NCBI RefSeq assembly: GCF_043876815.1
Contig: NZ_JBAWKA010000003.1
Span: 124,001-188,000, forward strand
Reading direction: 5' to 3'
Origin: Gaetbulibacter_A sp043876815
GTDB lineage: Bacteria > Bacteroidota > Bacteroidia > Flavobacteriales > Flavobacteriaceae
Length of the DNA stretch: 64,000 nt
The translations under genes were made by a program, and so were the position numbers. The notes beneath the pieces are model-generated. The model saw only the letters and a program-made list of their open reading frames with translations, had not been told where the DNA came from and made no database searches. Below, one piece after another: positions 36,773 through 45,059 of the stretch. Numbering within the stretch: the first letter of the stretch is position 1; each line of letters opens with the position of its first letter.

Positions 36773-36792
36773 GAAAAAAGCTTAGAGTTAAA

Positions 36793-38064
36793 TCATAAAC
36801 TCATATTAAATGTAAACTTAAAAGCGATATTATCACCAAATTCAGGTAAATGATAAGCGCCATAGCGGTAGCTCAGACTTAAACCGAAACCAAACAATAA
36901 TTTATTGATCTCAAAACCTGATTCGGTGTACCCTTTTTCCAGGGTTCCAAAACTGATGTTTTGATGCCGGTTGAGGTTGTCCATATCACCTACGGCATAC
37001 CGGGTAATTAGAACGAGTTGGGGCCGATAGTGTGGAGAGATCTTAAATGGTGCTAGGTAGTGTTTGAACTGTAGCGTCACAAATCGATCTGAAAAAAACT
37101 CATTAAAATACATGGTTTCAAAACTGTTGATACCTGCTACTGAAAAACGTTGGAGGATCGTTTCTTTGGTAATATTATTGGGGTAGGCATGGTATAAATG
37201 GGTAAGTGGTGCATTTCCAATGGCTAATCCACTAACCACGGTGACCTCTGAAAAATGATCTTTAGATTCACCAAAGCGTTGAACCGTTTTAAAATCAAGT
37301 TTTGTGAAATTAAAATCACCGCCCAAGGGACCTTCAAAACTTTTAGCTACCTGTAAGGTCAATTTTGGAAATCCAACCTGTATTTCTTTAATGCCATTTT
37401 CTTCAAATGAAAAGGAACTAAACGGACTCCAGTTTAAGGCGATCTGTGCTTTGCTAACTATGTATTCGGAGTAAGGCACATCGTTCATGACGTATGCATA
37501 TCCGAAAGTAGGTGTAATATTACTTCTCGAAACTTGAGTTGCAGTAAGTAATTTTGAGCCTAATTGGTGTTCTAATGTAATCGCTTTGGTAATGTGTTTG
37601 TAGAACAGATCGATATTGATCAATCGGGGTTGGAACAATTGAAAAATACGTTTGTCTGTTAAATAATTTGAACTTCCTGTTTCTTCAAGGTCATTAGTGT
37701 AGCTAACGTTTAACCAGGTATTTGTTTTTTGAGCCAAGCGAACCCCACTTCCAATACTGTATTTGAAATTGTGATCTCTAAACCCATAGACGATATAACC
37801 GTTTACACGGAATTTATTGGAGAACGTACTATTCGTTTCGCCACCAAATCCGGATCGGAGCCCTTCGTACTGATTGAATTTTATAAGGTAACGAAGATCA
37901 ATATTGAAGTATTTGGTAGGAAAGAAGCCATTACCCAAATACTCACGGAATTCGGGATTTATTAAAGAATCAGATTTTTGATTCGTTGTATTTTGGGGTT
38001 CTTTTTGAGCCTGAGTTAAAACAAAGCTTAAAAGAATTACGAGAGAAATAAGTGGTTTTACCAT
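36793..38064 (-). CDS. DUF5686-like outer-membrane beta-barrel protein (short form)
   Basis: The 423-residue protein has a signal peptide (cleavage near TQAQ, about 20) and then barrel-like alternating strands. It includes NQYEGLRSGFGGETN (about 66-80) and YIVYGFRDHNFKYSIGSG, which resemble the C-terminal barrel of DUF5686 proteins. It ends with the typical terminal strand FKFTFNMSL. Typical DUF5686 proteins are about twice as long and carry an N-terminal carboxypeptidase-like domain, which is absent here. Function is unknown. It may work with the downstream MMPL exporter at the envelope, which is inference from gene order. Confidence 0.72.
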   Translation of the reverse strand: MVKPLISLVILLSFVLTQAQKEPQNTTNQKSDSLINPEFREYLGNGFFPTKYFNIDLRYLIKFNQYEGLRSGFGGETNSTFSNKFRVNGYIVYGFRDHNFKYSIGSGVRLAQKTNTWLNVSYTNDLEETGSSNYLTDKRIFQLFQPRLINIDLFYKHITKAITLEHQLGSKLLTATQVSRSNITPTFGYAYVMNDVPYSEYIVSKAQIALNWSPFSSFSFEENGIKEIQVGFPKLTLQVAKSFEGPLGGDFNFTKLDFKTVQRFGESKDHFSEVTVVSGLAIGNAPLTHLYHAYPNNITKETILQRFSVAGINSFETMYFNEFFSDRFVTLQFKHYLAPFKISPHYRPQLVLITRYAVGDMDNLNRHQNISFGTLEKGYTESGFEINKLLFGFGLSLSYRYGAYHLPEFGDNIAFKFTFNMSL

Positions 38065-38084
38065 GAGCTCATAGCATGAAGGTC

Positions 38085-38114
38085 AAAAAAAAAAGCGACG
38101 TGATCGTCGCTTTT
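38085..38114 (-). terminator. Intrinsic terminator of pyrH-frr
   Basis: On the minus strand a stem of AAAAGCGACG and CGTCGCTTTT around a short loop is followed by ten T. It begins four bases after the frr stop. Confidence 0.92.
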
Positions 38115-38117
38115 GAA

Positions 38118-38675
38118 TTATACGGTCATGATTTCCTTTTCCTTATTTTCAAATATGGCATCAATTTTCAGGATAAACTTATCGGTGATTTCCTGAACAT
38201 CAATTTCAGCATTTGATTTTAAATCTTCTGAAACATCATCTAATTTCTTGATTTCGTTATTTGCATCTTTTCTAGCGGTACGCACACTAATTTTAGCTTC
38301 TTCAGCTTCAGCTTTTGCCTGTTTCGCTAAAGTACGTCGACGCTCCTCTGTCAATGGTGGTACGTTGATGATTATAGATTCTCCATTGTTCATAGGATTA
38401 AAGCCTAAATTAGCAACCATAATACCACGCTCAATTTCTTGAAGCATGCTTTTTTCCCAGGGCTGTACGGTAATAGTCCTTCCATCAGGTGTGTTCACAT
38501 TGGCCACTTGATTCAATGGGGTTTGAGACCCATAATAATCTACCATAACACTTCCTAACATAGACGGGCTGGCTTTACCGGCTCTGATGTTAACCAATTG
38601 CTTTTCTAAGTGCTTTATGGCATTTACCATGGCTTCATTTGCCGTATCTAATATAAATTGAATGTCTTCGTTCAT
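38118..38675 (-). CDS. frr: Ribosome recycling factor
   Basis: The 185-residue protein splits post-termination ribosomes together with EF-G. It shows the family's N-terminal helix with KHLEKQLVNIRAGKASPSML (about 21-40) and the small beta domain (TVQPWEKSMLQEIERGI). Two C-terminal helices contain the conserved LTEERRRTLAKQAKAEAEEAK segment. Length equals the bacterial norm of 185. It lies 41 bp downstream of pyrH, a widely conserved gene pair, and is followed by a strong terminator. Confidence 0.98.
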   Translation of the reverse strand: MNEDIQFILDTANEAMVNAIKHLEKQLVNIRAGKASPSMLGSVMVDYYGSQTPLNQVANVNTPDGRTITVQPWEKSMLQEIERGIMVANLGFNPMNNGESIIINVPPLTEERRRTLAKQAKAEAEEAKISVRTARKDANNEIKKLDDVSEDLKSNAEIDVQEITDKFILKIDAIFENKEKEIMTV

Positions 38676-38716
38676 GTTTATTATCTTTTAGATCAGTACA
38701 ACTTTTAAGGTTTAAT

Positions 38717-39424
38717 TTAAAGGTTTACTTCGGTACCTACTTTCTCACCGGAAACGACTTTCAGTAAATTCCCTTTTTTGTTCATGTCAAAAACAATAAT
38801 AGGTAATTCATTCTCCTGACTTAGTGTAAAGGCGGTGGTATCCATAACTTTCAATCCTTGCTTTAAAACCTCATCAAAAGATATAAAATTAAATTTAATT
38901 GCTTTCGAATCTTTTTCAGGGTCGACGTTATAAATCCCATCTACACGGGTACCTTTCAAAATAACATCGGCTTCAATTTCTATGGCGCGCAGAACTGCCG
39001 CCGAATCGGTTGTAAAATAAGGATTTCCGGTACCTCCTCCAAAAATAACCACTCGTCCCTTGGCTAAATGACTCATGGCTTTTCTGCGAATAAAGGGTTC
39101 GGCCACCTCATTAATTTTGATAGCCGTTTGTAAGCGCGTTTGTACATCGGCATCTTCCAAAGCACTTTGCAACGCCAAACCGTTTATCACGGTAGCTAAC
39201 ATACCCATGTGATCGCCCTGTACACGATCCATCCCATTACTGGCTCCGGCTACACCTCTAAAAATGTTGCCCCCACCAATAACAATGGCTACTTGCACAC
39301 CGCGTTCTGTGATTTCTTTGATGTCCTGGGCATATTCTGCCAGACGTTTGGGGTCAATGCCATATTGACGTTCACCCATTAGGGCCTCTCCGGAAAGTTT
39401 GAGTAGTATTCTTTTGTATTTCAT
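38717..39424 (-). CDS. pyrH: UMP kinase
   Basis: The 235-residue amino-acid-kinase-fold enzyme phosphorylates UMP to UDP. It has the N-terminal KRILLKLSGEALMG, the nucleotide-binding VIGGGNIFRG (about 48-57) and the GTGNPYFTTDSAA segment (about 132-144). The ATG at 39424 is preferred over an in-frame TTG at 39427. It forms an operon with frr. A TATATTTG box lies 54 bp upstream. Confidence 0.97.
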   Translation of the reverse strand: MKYKRILLKLSGEALMGERQYGIDPKRLAEYAQDIKEITERGVQVAIVIGGGNIFRGVAGASNGMDRVQGDHMGMLATVINGLALQSALEDADVQTRLQTAIKINEVAEPFIRRKAMSHLAKGRVVIFGGGTGNPYFTTDSAAVLRAIEIEADVILKGTRVDGIYNVDPEKDSKAIKFNFISFDEVLKQGLKVMDTTAFTLSQENELPIIVFDMNKKGNLLKVVSGEKVGTEVNL

Positions 39425-39478
39425 CAATAATGTCTGTTCCCTGGGTTATGAAGGCAACACCTTCTATTTCAAGTTACG

Positions 39479-39486
39479 CAAATATA
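39479..39486 (-). promoter_or_regulatory. Probable -7 box of pyrH-frr (TATATTTG)
   Basis: A full TAnnTTTG match followed by C on the minus strand. It lies between the tsf terminator and pyrH, consistent with an independent promoter. The -33 element is not clear. Confidence 0.55.
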
Positions 39487-39522
39487 AGCAATATCTTAAT
39501 TTGCTGCTGTGGATTTTAGGTA

Positions 39523-39558
39523 TAAAAAAACCATCACTTTTTTAGTGATGGTTTTTTT
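39523..39558. terminator. Intrinsic terminator of rpsB-tsf
   Basis: ACCATCACT and AGTGATGGT pair around a TTTTT loop and are flanked by A7 and T7 runs, so it can work on both strands. It lies 18 bp after the tsf stop. Confidence 0.92.
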
Positions 39559-39576
39559 AATATCGCTTTTTTAAGC

Positions 39577-40551
39577 TTAGCCTACAGTGACACGTTTAAA
39601 ACTTGTAATTTCAACATCGCCATAAGTCGCTACGTATTCCGCAACGTTTTGCTTATCATCTTTAATGAACTTCTGGTCCAATAACGCTTTCTCTTTATCT
39701 AAAGTAGTGTTATCAGAAAGGAAACGATCCATTTTTCCAGGAAGAATACGGTCCCAGATCTGCTCAGGTTTACCTTCAGCTTTTAATTCAGCTTTGGCAG
39801 CTTCTTCAGCTTCAGCTAAAACTTCAGGAGTAATTTGTGACATCGAAATGTACTGAGGTACATTTTTCAAGGTCTTTCCTAAACGCTCTAATTCTTCATT
39901 ATCTTTTTTGATCTCAGCAATTCTGGCTTCGGTTTCAGAAGCTACAAATGCAGGGTCAAAATCTTTGTAAGATAAGGTTGTTGCTCCCATAGAGGCAACC
40001 TGCATGGCTACATCTTTCACTAGTACATCAGCCTTATCAACTTTAGCGGATAAACCTACCAAAGCAGCAATCTTATTGATGTGAACGTACGCACCAACAA
40101 AAGGGGCTTCTAGTTTTTCAAACGCAGTGATGTCAAGTTTTTCACCAATTACACCAGTTTGTTCAGTTAATTTATCAGCCACGCTCATGCCACCAAAATC
40201 AGCTTCTAAAAAAGCCTCTTTTGAATCGTAGTTCAAGGCCAATTCAGCCAAATCGTTAGCTAAAGCCACGAACGTTTCGTTCTTACCAACAAAGTCTGTT
40301 TCGCAACCTAATACAATGGCTACACCTGCGGTTTCATCAGCATTGATCTTCGCCACAGCAGCACCTTCAGAAGAGTCTCTATCGGCTCTTTTTTCAGCTA
40401 CTTTCTGTCCTTTTTTACGTAAAACCTCGATTGCTTTATCAAAATCACCTTCAGCTTCCACTAAGGCTTTTTTACAATCCATCATCCCCGCTCCGGTAGC
40501 TTGTCTTAATTTGTTTACTTCAGCGGCTGTTACTTTTACTGTAGTACTCAT
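39577..40551 (-). CDS. tsf: Elongation factor Ts
   Basis: The 324-residue nucleotide-exchange factor for EF-Tu starts with the UBA-like domain (VNKLRQATGAGMMDCKKAL, about 13-31). It has the core motif CETDFVGKNETF (about 78-89) and two further dimerisation/core regions. It is longer than E. coli Ts (283) because of insertions in the C-terminal half, usual for the phylum. It lies 81 bp downstream of rpsB, the classical rpsB-tsf pair. Confidence 0.97.
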   Translation of the reverse strand: MSTTVKVTAAEVNKLRQATGAGMMDCKKALVEAEGDFDKAIEVLRKKGQKVAEKRADRDSSEGAAVAKINADETAGVAIVLGCETDFVGKNETFVALANDLAELALNYDSKEAFLEADFGGMSVADKLTEQTGVIGEKLDITAFEKLEAPFVGAYVHINKIAALVGLSAKVDKADVLVKDVAMQVASMGATTLSYKDFDPAFVASETEARIAEIKKDNEELERLGKTLKNVPQYISMSQITPEVLAEAEEAAKAELKAEGKPEQIWDRILPGKMDRFLSDNTTLDKEKALLDQKFIKDDKQNVAEYVATYGDVEITSFKRVTVG

Positions 40552-40632
40552 AATGATTTTTTATTTTAAATGTCGTCTGTTTTTTTACGCTTTTGCGGAA
40601 GTGTGAAACGACGCTTTAATTTTAGTTATTTG

Positions 40633-41409
40633 TTATTCTTCTTCTTCAGCAGTAGCTTTTACTTTTTCTGCCTTCTTAGCTTTTTTAGCTTTTGGTGCAT
40701 CTTTATCTGAAGCATCTTTTTCCGCTTTACGCTCGGCTAAACCTTCAGCAACAGCATTGGTTACATGCGTTAAGATTTTATCGATCGATTTTGAAGCATC
40801 ATCGTTGGATGGGATCACGTAATCTACCTGACGTGGGTCAGAGTTCGTGTCTACCATCGCAAAAATAGGAATGTTTAATTTTTGAGCTTCTTTAATCGCG
40901 ATATGCTCACGCTTAATATCAACCACAAATAGAGCACCAGGCAAACGGGTCATGTCACTTATAGATCCTAAGTTTTTCTCTAACTTGGCTCTTAAACGAT
41001 CTACTTGTAAACGCTCTTTCTTTGAAAGGGTATTAAAAGTACCGTCTTTTTTCATTCTGTCAATCGACGCCATTTTTTTAACCGCCTTTCTAATCGTTAC
41101 AAAGTTGGTTAACATACCACCTGGCCATCTTTCAGTGATGTAAGGCATGCTGATAGCGCCTGCTTTTTCAGCTACGATATCTTTTGCTTGTTTTTTGGTT
41201 GCCACAAATAGGATCTTACGACCAGAGCTTGCAATTTTACTTAACGCTGCTCCGGCTTCTTCTATTTTAGCTGCCGTTTTGTAAAGGTTGATAATATGGA
41301 TGCCGTTGCGCTCCATATATACGTAAGGTGCCATGTTTGGGTCCCACTTACGTGTAAGGTGTCCGAAGTGTACACCTGCTTCAAGTAATTCTTTTACTTC
41401 TACTGCCAT
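40633..41409 (-). CDS. rpsB: 30S ribosomal protein S2
   Basis: The 258-residue protein begins VKELLEAGVHFGHLTRKWDPNM, the S2 signature. It contains the RWPGGMLTNF segment (about 94-103) and PGALFVVDIKREHIAIKEA. It ends in an alternating Lys/Ala/Glu tail (about 225-258). The gene is third in the run rplM-rpsI-rpsB-tsf. A 189-bp leader with two inverted repeats precedes it, where autoregulation could act. Confidence 0.98.
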   Translation of the reverse strand: MAVEVKELLEAGVHFGHLTRKWDPNMAPYVYMERNGIHIINLYKTAAKIEEAGAALSKIASSGRKILFVATKKQAKDIVAEKAGAISMPYITERWPGGMLTNFVTIRKAVKKMASIDRMKKDGTFNTLSKKERLQVDRLRAKLEKNLGSISDMTRLPGALFVVDIKREHIAIKEAQKLNIPIFAMVDTNSDPRQVDYVIPSNDDASKSIDKILTHVTNAVAEGLAERKAEKDASDKDAPKAKKAKKAEKVKATAEEEE

Positions 41410-41442
41410 TTTTGTAATAGTTTACGTTCTGTTGAATTAGCA

Positions 41443-41562
41443 ATGATTAAGTGGTCATATTTTATTCGCCTTAATCATTTAGATGCTAAACTAAGTCCTG
41501 TCATTTTTTAGACTAGGAACAACAATAACTAGTTTTTAATTGTTTTAATTGTGATACAGGAC
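41443..41562 (-). promoter_or_regulatory. Structured leader of rpsB-tsf
   Basis: Between rpsI and rpsB lie two inverted-repeat pairs. ATGATTAAG (41443-41451) and CTTAATCAT (41470-41478) are 18 nt apart. GTCCTGT (41495-41501) and ACAGGAC (41556-41562) enclose a smaller ACTAG/CTAGT pair. No clear promoter is present, so this is probably an intra-operon control region. Confidence 0.5.
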
Positions 41563-41598
41563 CTTTGGAAAAAATAAGTCCAATATCGAAATAGAATA

Positions 41599-41985
41599 TT
41601 AACGTTTTGAGAATTGGAATTTCTTACGCGCTTTCTTCTGACCGAATTTTTTACGCTCTACCATTCTTGGATCTCTGGTTAATAAACCTTCTGGTTTTAG
41701 GATACCTCTATTTTCAGCATCAATTTCGCACATCGCACGAGAAAGTGCTAAGCGTACAGCTTCTGCCTGACCGGTAATACCACCACCATATACATTAACT
41801 GTAATATCAAAGTTGCCGTCATTGTTGGTCAATGCTAAAGGTTGTTTTACTTTGTACTGTAACGTAGCTGTAGTAAAATAATTAGCAAAGTCCTTTTTGT
41901 TTACTGTAATGTTCCCTTTTCCTGGGGCAACATAGGCGCGTGCAACAGCCGTTTTTCTACGGCCAATTTTGTGAATTACATCCAT
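41599..41985 (-). CDS. rpsI: 30S ribosomal protein S9
   Basis: The 128-residue protein has the S9 features: IGRRKTAVARAYV near the N-terminus, VYGGGITGQAEAVRLALSRA (about 68-87), and the basic C-terminal tail ending FQFSKR that reaches the decoding site. Its ATG overlaps the rplM stop by one base, giving the standard coupled L13-S9 pair. Confidence 0.98.
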   Translation of the reverse strand: MDVIHKIGRRKTAVARAYVAPGKGNITVNKKDFANYFTTATLQYKVKQPLALTNNDGNFDITVNVYGGGITGQAEAVRLALSRAMCEIDAENRGILKPEGLLTRDPRMVERKKFGQKKARKKFQFSKR

Positions 41986-42440
41986 TATTTGAATTCGTTT
42001 AAGTTAATTGTCTTTGGTTTTTGAGCTGCATGAGCGTGCTCTGAACCAACAACAACTGTTAGATTACGGAATAAATCGGCTCCTAATTTGTTTTTAGGAA
42101 GCATTCCTTTAACTGATTTTTCTACCACACGAGCAGGGTCTTTCCCATATAATTCTCTTGCAGTTAAACTTCTTTGACCTCCAGGATATCCAGTGTGACG
42201 AATGTATGATTTGTCATTCCATTTGTTTCCGGATAAGCTGATCTTTTCTGCATTGATAACAATTACGTTATCGCCACAATCAACATGAGGTGTGAAGTTT
42301 GGCTTGTGTTTCCCTCTTAAAAGTTTTGCAACCTTTGAAGATAAACGACCAAGCGCCTGACCTTCAGCATCAACAACAACCCACTCTTTATTCACAGTGG
42401 CCTTGTTGGCTGAAATCGTTTTGTAGCTTAATGTGTCCAC
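41985..42440 (-). CDS. rplM: 50S ribosomal protein L13
   Basis: The 151-residue protein has the L13 signature region WVVVDAEGQALGRLSSKVAKLL (about 21-42) and the downstream DNVIVINAEKI and AVKGMLPKN-like segment (SVKGMLPKNKLG). The start codon is GTG at 42440, immediately before the conserved N-terminus DTLSYKT; no nearby in-frame ATG exists. It heads the rplM-rpsI(-rpsB-tsf) operon. Confidence 0.97.
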   Translation of the reverse strand: MDTLSYKTISANKATVNKEWVVVDAEGQALGRLSSKVAKLLRGKHKPNFTPHVDCGDNVIVINAEKISLSGNKWNDKSYIRHTGYPGGQRSLTARELYGKDPARVVEKSVKGMLPKNKLGADLFRNLTVVVGSEHAHAAQKPKTINLNEFK

Positions 42441-42489
42441 ACTTAATTAATTTTTTATTATTAAACATTCCTCTCCCAAAAAGAGTTTG

Positions 42490-42520
42490 CAAATTTACGA
42501 TTATAAATTTGATAACCAAA
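42490..42520 (-). promoter_or_regulatory. Promoter of the rplM-rpsI-rpsB-tsf operon (TTTG-N19-TAAATTTG)
   Basis: On the minus strand TTTG (42520-42517) and TAAATTTG (42497-42490) are 19 nt apart, a near-perfect consensus. It gives a leader of about 45 nt before the GTG start of rplM. Confidence 0.78.
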
Positions 42521-42747
42521 TAGTGAAACACATTATTTTTCTGTATAAAATCATCGAATTTTTAAGGTTTAAAAAGTTACATTTCAAATAGTTAAAAATC
42601 AGACCTTGTTTTTGATTTGAATTAGCATTTTAAGGGCTCTTAACAGCTTATGTTAAGGTCAGGTTAAACCGCTCGTAATTTTTGGATTGAGGACCCTTTT
42701 CTTGTATCTTAAAGTAAACGAATTATTAATCATTAAAAATTTACGAA
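42521..42747. other. Divergent gap between rplM and the PfpI gene; possible weak promoter
   Basis: The AT-rich gap contains TTTG (42681-42684) and TATCTTAA (42705-42712), 20 nt apart, a partial match that could drive the PfpI gene. Nothing else is supportable. Confidence 0.35.
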
Positions 42748-43311
42748 ATGAAGAATTTAGAAAGAAAGACCGTTGCTATTCTGGCAACCAATGGATTTGA
42801 GGAAAGTGAATTGATAGAACCTAAAAAAGCTTTGGAAAAGGCTGATACCGACGTTCATATTGTATCGCTTAATAAAGAGGATATCAGAGGATGGACTGAT
42901 GGCAATTGGAGTAAAGAAACTATTAAAGTAGATAAAACGATAGATGAAGTTACACAGGATGAATATAATGCCCTCGTATTACCGGATGGCTTAATTAATC
43001 CCGATGTATTGCGTAGAAATGAACACGCAGTGAATTTTGTAAAATCGTTTTTTGAAAAACGTAAACCGGAAGCAGCTATTTGCCATGGACCATGGCTATT
43101 GGCAGAAGCCGATGTATTGCGTGGTAGAAAAATTACCTCATTCAATTCGATCAAAACTGATATGAAAAATGCCGGTGCATACTGGGTTGATGAAGAAGTT
43201 GTAGTAGACGAAGGATTAGTTACCAGTAGAAGCCCGAAAGACTTGCCTGCATTTTGCGAAAAGTTAGTTGAAGAGGTTTATGAAGGTAAACATGAAATGC
43301 AGACTGCCTAA
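42748..43311 (+). CDS. DJ-1/PfpI-family protein (stress-protein type)
   Basis: The 187-residue class I glutamine-amidotransferase-like protein contains the nucleophile elbow AICHGPW (Cys near 112) and the upstream acidic residue in TNGFEESELIEP. PfpI relatives include intracellular peptidases, glyoxalase/deglycase-type enzymes and general stress proteins. The usual LPGG loop reads LPDGLINPD here, a small change near the active site. There is no signal peptide. It is transcribed alone and ends at a terminator shared with tsaC. Exact activity cannot be assigned. Confidence 0.88.
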   Translation: MKNLERKTVAILATNGFEESELIEPKKALEKADTDVHIVSLNKEDIRGWTDGNWSKETIKVDKTIDEVTQDEYNALVLPDGLINPDVLRRNEHAVNFVKSFFEKRKPEAAICHGPWLLAEADVLRGRKITSFNSIKTDMKNAGAYWVDEEVVVDEGLVTSRSPKDLPAFCEKLVEEVYEGKHEMQTA

Positions 43312-43335
43312 GTTTGTAATCTGTTAACCGGATGA

Positions 43336-43373
43336 AGAAAAGCAGAATTTCAATTTTGGAATTCTGCTTTTTT
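43336..43373. terminator. Bidirectional terminator between the PfpI gene and tsaC
   Basis: AAAAGCAGAATT and AATTCTGCTTTTTT form a stem around a T-rich loop, with A and T tracts on both sides. It serves both convergent genes. Confidence 0.85.
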
Positions 43374-44334
43374 ATGTGCTAACCGTGGCACGCTCTAAGC
43401 GATCATTGATAGATCTACCCAAACCATAGTCAGGAAGCCGTTCAGCGATAATCACATCTAAATCCTGTTTATCCATGTCGTGCAGCGCATCGTAAAGACG
43501 GGCGGCTGCTTCATTTAAATTACCATTTTCCGACAGGATAATGTGATATGCCACCGTGCTATCCTGAACAGGTGTCTTAAAAGCCAAAACACCTATTTTC
43601 TCTCCAGGATGTTTTTTAATTTCTTCGATAACCGAATCCACTAAAATCGTTTGGGTTTTCGGGGCATAATGCCGTTCCAACATGCCTGGAGCGTCAGGGG
43701 CTTGTTCTTTTTTGTTCTTTACTAGTATACTTCCAACAACAGCTTCCAGATCTTCCAAGGCGATAGAACCTAAACGGTAAACCACAGGATTTTCGCCCTC
43801 GAAACCTACAATAGTCGATTCTATACCGTGCTGACAGGGACCGCCATCTAAAACCATTTGGATATCATTTTTAAAATAGGTCTCCACATGTTTAGCGGTA
43901 GTCGGGCTGATGCTCCCAAAAGGATTAGCGCTGGGCGCTGCTAAAGGAAAATCAAGAGATTCTAAAAGCTTTAATGTCAGCGGATGATTCGGGATTCGCA
44001 CAGCTACGGTATCTTTTCCGGCTGTAATAAGGTCGGGGATATTCGCTTTTTTTGGTAAAACTAAGGTAAGCGAGCCCGGCCAAAAAGCCTCAGCCAATTG
44101 TCGCGCCTTTTCAGGAACGTAGGAAGCAACGTTTTCCAAATAATTAATATGAGGGATATGAACTATAAGGGGATTAAAAAACGGACGCTTCTTTGTTTCA
44201 AAAATAGCCTTTATTGCCTTTTCACTGTAAATATTTCCCGCCAGACCATAAACGGTCTCCGTAGGAATAGCGACCAAATCGTTCTGTTCCAAAATAGCTT
44301 TCGCCCGGGTTATATCTGTTGAAATAATGCTCAT
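43372..44334 (-). CDS. tsaC: L-threonylcarbamoyladenylate synthase (Sua5 type)
   Basis: The 320-residue protein has the YrdC domain (about 5-195: VAIPTETVYGLAGN, KKRPFFNPLIVHI, PSANPFGSISPT) followed by a Sua5-type C-terminal domain (about 230-318) linked by PGMLERHYAPK. It makes threonylcarbamoyl-AMP for the t6A modification at tRNA position 37. It is the two-domain Sua5 form rather than the short TsaC form. It lies downstream of polA and the SGNH gene on the same strand but has its own TAATTTTG box. Confidence 0.95.
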   Translation of the reverse strand: MSIISTDITRAKAILEQNDLVAIPTETVYGLAGNIYSEKAIKAIFETKKRPFFNPLIVHIPHINYLENVASYVPEKARQLAEAFWPGSLTLVLPKKANIPDLITAGKDTVAVRIPNHPLTLKLLESLDFPLAAPSANPFGSISPTTAKHVETYFKNDIQMVLDGGPCQHGIESTIVGFEGENPVVYRLGSIALEDLEAVVGSILVKNKKEQAPDAPGMLERHYAPKTQTILVDSVIEEIKKHPGEKIGVLAFKTPVQDSTVAYHIILSENGNLNEAAARLYDALHDMDKQDLDVIIAERLPDYGLGRSINDRLERATVST

Positions 44335-44350
44335 ACCTTTAAAATGATGG

Positions 44351-44379
44351 CAAAATTAGCTTAAAAAATTAATTTCAAA
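44351..44379 (-). promoter_or_regulatory. Probable promoter of tsaC (TTTG-N17-TAATTTTG)
   Basis: On the minus strand TAATTTTG (44358-44351) is a full -7 match. TTTG (44379-44376) lies 17 nt upstream, slightly close for a -33 element. Confidence 0.5.
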
Positions 44380-44415
44380 GGTATGAAGTGGATTAATTAC
44401 TATCAGTATTCCAGA

Positions 44416-45051
44416 TTAAATGATACGCTCGTCTATTAAAATACCCATCCAATGCTCATAACCTTTTTCATTTAAATGAAGCCCATCTGTAGTAAAGGCT
44501 GAAATTAGCTTGTTATCCTCATCTAGGAAATCATCGTGAAGGTCTAAGTAATTAAAGGTTAATTCTGAAGGCGGTCGAACCAACTCGCGATTGATATTCT
44601 GAATGACCTCAGCATTATCAAAGCGTGCTTCGAAATCTGGAATGGTATTATTTACTGGTAAAATACTTTGCAAGAAAATTGGTGTTTCCGGTAAGCTATG
44701 GTTAAGCTGGCGGATGATCTCAAAGGTATTTTCGATCACTTCATTTTCCGAAATGCCTTTGGCCAGATCGTTGGTACCGATCATTAATAAAATCGTTTTT
44801 GGCTGTTGCCGAATAGTTTCATCCAAGCGCCTTAAAACACTGATACTGATATCACCCTTGATACCATGATTGACCACGGTGCTTCCCTTCACTCTTTCGG
44901 GCCAGTTACCTTGTTCAGTAATACTATCTCCCAAAAATAAATAGTCCGGTTTTAGCACTTTAGATTCCGACCAGTTTGCTACCATTTCGTCATAATATTC
45001 CGGGCAAAATCCGATGGTCTTATCGTTCAGTGGATCGTATGAATTTGTCAT
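44416..45051 (-). CDS. SGNH/GDSL-family hydrolase
   Basis: The 211-residue protein has the SGNH blocks in order: FLGDSITEQG (block I, nucleophile Ser), NHGIKGDIS (block II Gly), LMIGTNDLA (block III Asn), and TTDGLHLNEKGY (block V, Asp and His). It lacks a signal peptide, so it is probably a cytoplasmic esterase or lipase-like enzyme. It starts eight bases after the polA stop and is likely co-transcribed with it. Substrate unknown. Confidence 0.92.
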   Translation of the reverse strand: MTNSYDPLNDKTIGFCPEYYDEMVANWSESKVLKPDYLFLGDSITEQGNWPERVKGSTVVNHGIKGDISISVLRRLDETIRQQPKTILLMIGTNDLAKGISENEVIENTFEIIRQLNHSLPETPIFLQSILPVNNTIPDFEARFDNAEVIQNINRELVRPPSELTFNYLDLHDDFLDEDNKLISAFTTDGLHLNEKGYEHWMGILIDERII

Positions 45052-45059
45052 AAGTTATA

